10,012 nt of DNA from an uncultured Acetatifactor sp. (GTDB lineage Bacteria > Bacillota > Clostridia > Lachnospirales > Lachnospiraceae): positions 1 to 10,012 of the forward strand of contig CAJUGT010000092.1 of the NCBI GenBank assembly GCA_910586435.1, in the 5' to 3' direction. Made by a program: the position numbers and the translations under genes. Numbering within the stretch: position 1 is the first letter of the stretch; each line of letters begins with the position of its first letter. Shown here piece by piece: positions 6,379 through 10,012 of the stretch. The notes under the pieces were generated by a model. That model was not told the DNA's origin and did no database searches. It was given only the letters and a program-made list of their open reading frames with translations.

Positions 6379-7263
6379 GACGTGTTGTCAGGGAAAGGGT
6401 TGGGCAATGAAATGAGAAGGGGGCCGGACAGACAGGCAATAGGATATAGTGTGATTGCGGGAGTGATTTTCTGGGCTGTCTTTCTTTTGACTTTCCATGG
6501 CAGGGCGGAACAGGCGGATCAACAGACTGTAAAAATTGTCACTTTCGGGGACAGTGTCCTGGGAGAAATCCGTGATGAAACAGCGGTTCCTGCGCAATTG
6601 GAGGAGCTCTTGGGAGAGTCGGTGTACAATGCCGCCCTGGGAGGAACTTGCATGGCAAGGCAAAGGACGGATGGACGATTGGATTATACAAGGGATTGTC
6701 TGAGCCTGGCGGGGCTTGCGAAGGCAATCTGGGCCGATGATTTTGGAGTGCAGCGGGCGGCAAGAATACGTGAAAGCAATACGGAGTATTTCGGTGAGGT
6801 GCTGGAAGGGTTGGAAAAGGTTGACTTTTCTCAGGTGGAAATCGTATTAATTCAGCAGGGGCTGAATGATTTCCATGCGGGGACTCCCATTGAGAATTCG
6901 GATGCGCCCTACGATGAGTATACATTTCTTGGGGCTTTGAGAACAGCAGTCAGGGCGTTGCGGAAGGTCAATCCCACAATCAGGATTGTGGTGGTAACAC
7001 CTACCTACACTTGGTATAAGGAAAAAGGACTGACCTGTGAAGAGATGGATCAGGGAGGCGGCACCATGGAAGCGTATGTGGAAGCGGAATTGCGGGCGGC
7101 CCAGGAGCTTGGGATAGAAGTCATTGATGTCTACCATGATTTCTTCCCTCATGAGAGCTGGGATGATTGGAGTATTTACAGCAGGGACGGGCTTCATCCC
7201 AATGAGGCAGGCCGGGAAAAGCTGGCGCTGCGCATTGCGGAAGTGCTGAAGGAAGGGATATAA
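6361..7263 (+). CDS. Membrane-anchored SGNH/GDSL-family hydrolase
   Basis: Probable esterase or O-acyl-modifying enzyme held outside the membrane by one N-terminal helix (about residues 27-46). SGNH blocks are all present: FGDSVLG (62-68) with the nucleophile Ser65, Gly at 94-95 in ALGGT, GLNDFHAG (167-174) with Asn169, and DGLHPNEAG (276-284) with Asp276 and His279. The 300-residue length is normal. Substrate is unknown; removal or transfer of acetyl or other acyl groups on a surface glycan fits the setting but is inference. The start is uncertain: ATG 6361 lies in the degenerate end of the upstream repeat array, so the first residues (IADVLSGKG) echo the PseG C-terminus (IADALLGKN). ATG 6412, giving MRRGPDRQ then the helix, is equally plausible. 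Neither has a good ribosome binding site. Confidence 0.8.
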   Translation: MVKGIADVLSGKGLGNEMRRGPDRQAIGYSVIAGVIFWAVFLLTFHGRAEQADQQTVKIVTFGDSVLGEIRDETAVPAQLEELLGESVYNAALGGTCMARQRTDGRLDYTRDCLSLAGLAKAIWADDFGVQRAARIRESNTEYFGEVLEGLEKVDFSQVEIVLIQQGLNDFHAGTPIENSDAPYDEYTFLGALRTAVRALRKVNPTIRIVVVTPTYTWYKEKGLTCEEMDQGGGTMEAYVEAELRAAQELGIEVIDVYHDFFPHESWDDWSIYSRDGLHPNEAGREKLALRIAEVLKEGI

Positions 7264-7268
7264 ACTGT

Positions 7269-7300
7269 GGACGGTGAAAGGCAAAAAGGACGGTGAAGGG
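7269..7300 (+). repeat. 19-bp-period direct duplication before the gtrII-like gene
   Basis: GGACGGTGAAAGG (7269-7281) recurs as GGACGGTGAAGGG (7288-7300), 12 of 13 bases alike. Each copy contains a purine-rich ribosome-binding-like tract and a GTG triplet, so the duplication affects which start codon is used for the following gene. Confidence 0.7.
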
Positions 7301-7301
7301 A

Positions 7302-8900
7302 ATGTTGGTGCCTGAGAAAGCAATTCGGTTGTTGTATGGGAAAGTAAAGCGGGAATGGAAAACAGCGTTTCTCTCCTGTGTATTGTTGGGATTGATGATT
7401 CATATGCCAATGTTACTGTCAGATATTCCGAACCATGATGGGCTGGACAGTATGTATTTTGACCAGAATATGATTACATCAGGAAGATGGTTTCTGATGG
7501 TTGCCTGTGGATTTTCCTCTTTTTATACACTGCCATGGGTTATTGGCATTCTGGGGCTGTTTTTTCTGGGCTGTACATCGGCGGCTTTGTGCGAACTTCT
7601 GGATGTAAGAAAGACCTGGGCGGTGGTATTGGTAAGCGGATTGCTGGTATCATTTCCGGCATTGGCGTCTACCTTTGCCTATGTATTTACTTTGGATGGT
7701 TATATGCTGGCAATGTTTTTGGCGGTGCTGGGGGTGCTTTTTACGAAAAAGTACCCACATGGGTATGTGCCCGGAGCGGTATGTCTGGCTTTCAGCATGG
7801 GTACCTATCAGGCGTATCTTTCTTTTGCCATGATTTTGAGTGTGTTTGTTGTCCTGAGGTTGTTTGGGTGGGAAGATGGCAGCATACATGGAAAGGAGAC
7901 AACGGCGGGGAAGAGAGGGGAGGCTTCTGTCAGGGAAGCCATACTTGGGGCGCTTCATTATCTGTACATGGGAGTGCTGGGAGGAGGACTTTATCTGGTA
8001 CTCTTGCAGGTGCTTTTAAAGATACAGGGAAAGAAACTGGCGGAATATCAGGGCATTGACTCAATGATGTCCGGCGCTGCCGAAGGGGGAGGGGTGCTGG
8101 CTGCCGTGGCGGAAATGTACCGGGACTTCCTGGGATTTACGCTCAAGGGCAATATATTGTTTCAGAATGGTATTTCCATGGCTGCCTGTGTATTGCTGGC
8201 AGCAATATTGGCAGCGGCGGTATTCTTATTGTTTTGGAGAAGAAAATACTGGAAGAATCCGCTGCGATTGGTTATAATGATATTATTGGTGATTGCGCTG
8301 CCTGTGGCAACCAATATCATATTGCTGATTTCGCCCACAGTGACTTATCATTTGCTTATGCGCTATCAATGGGTACTGTATTTGATTGGCATTGTGGCCT
8401 TGATTGGAGGGTGTGATTTTGGAAAAGCAGGCATTTGGCTGGAATGGGGTGTATGCCTGAGTGCTTTTGTGTTGGTTTTTTGCTTTGGCATTACAGATAA
8501 TATAGCGTATTCCAATCTGCAAAAAAAGTATGAGAAGACGTATGCTTATTGTGTTCGTCTAGTAGACAGAATAGAACAGACGGAAGGGTATTATCCGGGA
8601 ATACCCATTGCCATGATTGGGGTGGTAGGGGAGGAACAGTATCCGGTTACGGATTTGACATTGCCTGTGACCGCCAATATGATTGGAATGAACGGTGACA
8701 TTCTGCTCTATCGGGGAGATAATTACAGGCTGTTCGCAAAAAATTACCTGGGTGCGACACTGAATATTCTGCCTGCGGAGGCCATGGAGGAGATGTACTA
8801 TTCTCAGGAATATATTGACATGGACAGTTTTCCCGGAGCCGATTCCATTCGTATCATTGACGGGGTGATGTACATTAAAACAGAGAATGCCACAAGATAA
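7302..8900 (+). CDS. GtrII-like polytopic membrane glycosyltransferase
   Basis: A 532-residue membrane protein with about ten hydrophobic helices, including residues 22-40, 76-100, 106-128, 134-148, 155-188, 213-240, 290-311, 321-347, 355-370 and 379-397, then a soluble C-terminal region (about 400-532), presumably extracellular. It matches the family named glucosyl transferase GtrII: after the first helix comes an outward loop with acidic PNHDGLDS (43-50) and the SGRW motif (60-63). Family members transfer a sugar, often glucose, from an undecaprenyl-phosphate carrier onto a surface polymer. The gtrB-like gene 33 bases downstream would make that donor. Sugar and acceptor are not shown. AAGGA (7286-7290) is 11 bases before ATG 7302; GTG 7293, three codons earlier in frame, is only two bases after it. 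Confidence 0.82.
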   Translation: MLVPEKAIRLLYGKVKREWKTAFLSCVLLGLMIHMPMLLSDIPNHDGLDSMYFDQNMITSGRWFLMVACGFSSFYTLPWVIGILGLFFLGCTSAALCELLDVRKTWAVVLVSGLLVSFPALASTFAYVFTLDGYMLAMFLAVLGVLFTKKYPHGYVPGAVCLAFSMGTYQAYLSFAMILSVFVVLRLFGWEDGSIHGKETTAGKRGEASVREAILGALHYLYMGVLGGGLYLVLLQVLLKIQGKKLAEYQGIDSMMSGAAEGGGVLAAVAEMYRDFLGFTLKGNILFQNGISMAACVLLAAILAAAVFLLFWRRKYWKNPLRLVIMILLVIALPVATNIILLISPTVTYHLLMRYQWVLYLIGIVALIGGCDFGKAGIWLEWGVCLSAFVLVFCFGITDNIAYSNLQKKYEKTYAYCVRLVDRIEQTEGYYPGIPIAMIGVVGEEQYPVTDLTLPVTANMIGMNGDILLYRGDNYRLFAKNYLGATLNILPAEAMEEMYYSQEYIDMDSFPGADSIRIIDGVMYIKTENATR

Positions 8901-8933
8901 TTTTTGTGGGAAAGCGTGTAAGAGGATATTAAT

Positions 8934-9890
8934 ATGGCGGTTTTATCAATTGTATTGCCGGCCTATAACGAAGAACAGAATATTCCCAATACGGTAACAG
9001 TGCTGTCAAACTTATTGACGGAAAAGGAAATTGCGTATGAACTGATTTTTATCAGTGACGGTTCCAGAGATGGGACATTTGCCGAGATACAAAAGGCTGC
9101 CGAGGGGAATCCAAATGTCAGAGGGGCGGAATTCAGCCGCAATTTTGGCAAGGAGGCGGCTATTTTCGCAGGACTGGAAATGGCGGGCGGGGATGCGGTT
9201 ATTGTGATGGACTGCGACTTGCAGCATCCGCCGGAGATAATTCCAAAGATGTGGCAGCAGTGGCTGGAAGGCGCTGAAGTGGTGGAAGGGATTAAACAGG
9301 ACCGGGGAAAAGAAAAGCTTGGCTATAAACTTTCTGCAGGATTGTTTTATAAGGTCATGAGCAGGCTGATTAAGATAGATATGAATGCCTCCTCGGATTT
9401 TAAGCTCCTGGATCACAAGGTGGTGGAAGTGCTGCTTTCCCTGCCGGAGCGCAATACCTTTTTCCGGGCGCTGAGCTTCTGGGCAGGATTCAGAACAGTG
9501 CCAGTCTATTATGAAGTACAGGAGCGTCAGTTTGGAGAGAGTAAATGGTCATTTTTCAGCCTGATGAAATATGCCATTACAAATGTAACTTCATTCAGTA
9601 CATTACCATTGCAGATGGTGACAGTGATGGGAGTAATCTCCATTCTGTTCAGTATCGTATTGTTTATTCAGACTTTGGCAAAATTCCTTTCAGGAACGGC
9701 GGTGGAAGGCTTTACAACGGTGATTCTTCTGATACTCATAATTGGAGGCTTCCTGATGCTGAGCCTGGGAATTATCGGCCATTACCTTGCCAGGATATAT
9801 GAGGAAGTGAAAGGACGCCCCAGATACATCATAAGCAAAGTCACAGAAAACGTCCATGGCAACATCATCGGCCCATGGAAAACCAAATAA
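8934..9890 (+). CDS. Polyprenyl-phosphate glycosyltransferase, GtrB-like (GT2)
   Basis: Transfers a sugar from a nucleotide donor to undecaprenyl phosphate at the inner membrane face. The 318-residue protein has a GT2 domain: SIVLPAYNEEQNIP (5-18), SDGSRDGT (41-48), FSRNFGKEAA (67-76), and the DxD-type MDCDLQHPPE (92-101; Asp93 and Asp95), followed by RQFGESKWSF (198-207). Two C-terminal helices (about 222-246 and 259-283) and the tail YEEVKGRPRY (289-298) are typical of GtrB, DPM1-like and ArnC-like bacterial enzymes. AGAGGA (8921-8926) supports ATG 8934. With the gtrII-like gene it forms two of the three parts of a Gtr system; the GtrA flippase is not in the window. The sugar cannot be read from sequence; glucose is the common case. 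Confidence 0.9.
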   Translation: MAVLSIVLPAYNEEQNIPNTVTVLSNLLTEKEIAYELIFISDGSRDGTFAEIQKAAEGNPNVRGAEFSRNFGKEAAIFAGLEMAGGDAVIVMDCDLQHPPEIIPKMWQQWLEGAEVVEGIKQDRGKEKLGYKLSAGLFYKVMSRLIKIDMNASSDFKLLDHKVVEVLLSLPERNTFFRALSFWAGFRTVPVYYEVQERQFGESKWSFFSLMKYAITNVTSFSTLPLQMVTVMGVISILFSIVLFIQTLAKFLSGTAVEGFTTVILLILIIGGFLMLSLGIIGHYLARIYEEVKGRPRYIISKVTENVHGNIIGPWKTK

Positions 9891-10012
9891 AAAACAGTCT
9901 CGGAGCGCAGAGACGGCACAAGTTCCCACAAGTGGGAACTGGAATATAAAAAAACAGTCTCGAAACGGGGGTGCAATGTGTCTTTCAGACACAGAGAAGA
10001 AATTTCAGACGC
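9889..10012 (+). repeat. Modular intergenic repeat, copy 4, cut by the window end
   Basis: Immediately after gtrB, starting at its stop codon, comes the right part of block A (AAAAACAGTCTCGGAGCG) fused straight to a D block (9905-9946) with a 9-bp hairpin, arm AGTTCCCAC at 9921-9929 pairing with 9932-9940. After GGAATATAAA a second A right part starts, and from 9952 to the window end the sequence follows 2771-2831 with only a few differences, including block B with a perfect 7-bp stem, TGTGTCT (9977-9983) pairing with 9987-9993. In the three earlier copies this family precedes a gene start, so another gene probably follows beyond the window. Confidence 0.85.

Noticed and set aside
7487..8059. 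190-codon + strand open frame within the gtrII-like gene
   Set aside because: It overlaps a longer gene with coherent membrane helices, lacks a ribosome binding site and resembles no known family.
9921..9940. Intrinsic terminator after gtrB
   Set aside because: The stem is followed by GGAATATAAA rather than a T-run, and the same hairpin type lies upstream of genes elsewhere in the window.

Overview
The window carries a single-strand (+) run of nine genes that looks like a surface-glycan biosynthesis locus from a Gram-positive Clostridia, most likely a gut Lachnospiraceae-type bacterium. That assignment is an inference from strong AGGAG-type ribosome binding sites, mid-range GC, purine-rich coding strands and the gene content; nothing in the window fixes the species.

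Bases 206-6232 hold the second half of a CMP-pseudaminic acid (Pse) pathway: pseF (CMP-Pse synthetase), an FkbH-like HAD protein, a stand-alone acyl carrier protein, a PseH-like GNAT acyltransferase, pseI (Pse synthase) and pseG (UDP-sugar hydrolase). PseB and PseC, which make the amino-sugar precursor, are not seen and may lie upstream of base 1. The FkbH-like protein plus ACP placed between pseF and pseH is not part of the textbook six-enzyme pathway. FkbH proteins of known function load a glyceryl group onto an ACP, so the locus may make a Pse variant with a glyceryl-type (hydroxyacyl) substituent instead of, or beside, acetyl. This is the main candidate for an undescribed biochemical system here.

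Bases 6361-9890 hold an N-terminally anchored SGNH/GDSL hydrolase, a polytopic GtrII-like glycosyltransferase and a GtrB-like polyprenyl-phosphate glycosyltransferase. Together they look like a module that decorates a polymer outside the membrane. No GtrA-type flippase, no Maf-type Pse transferase and no flagellin gene lie in the window, so the final acceptor of Pse is not shown.

The second notable property is repeat content. A modular intergenic repeat family occurs before pseF (28-198), before the FkbH gene (909-994), before the ACP gene (2677-2937, partly duplicated in tandem) and after gtrB (9889 to the window end). Its right end holds a short perfect hairpin, with compensatory arm changes between copies, followed by GAATAGGAG, which supplies the ribosome binding site of the next gene. 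There are also four local tandem repeats: 18 nt x3 before the FkbH gene, 39 nt x5 in frame inside pseG (13-residue units in the interdomain linker), about 37 nt x5 after pseG with a hairpin in most units, and 19 nt x2 in front of the gtrII-like gene. No tRNA, rRNA, transposase, CRISPR array or convincing promoter or terminator was found.
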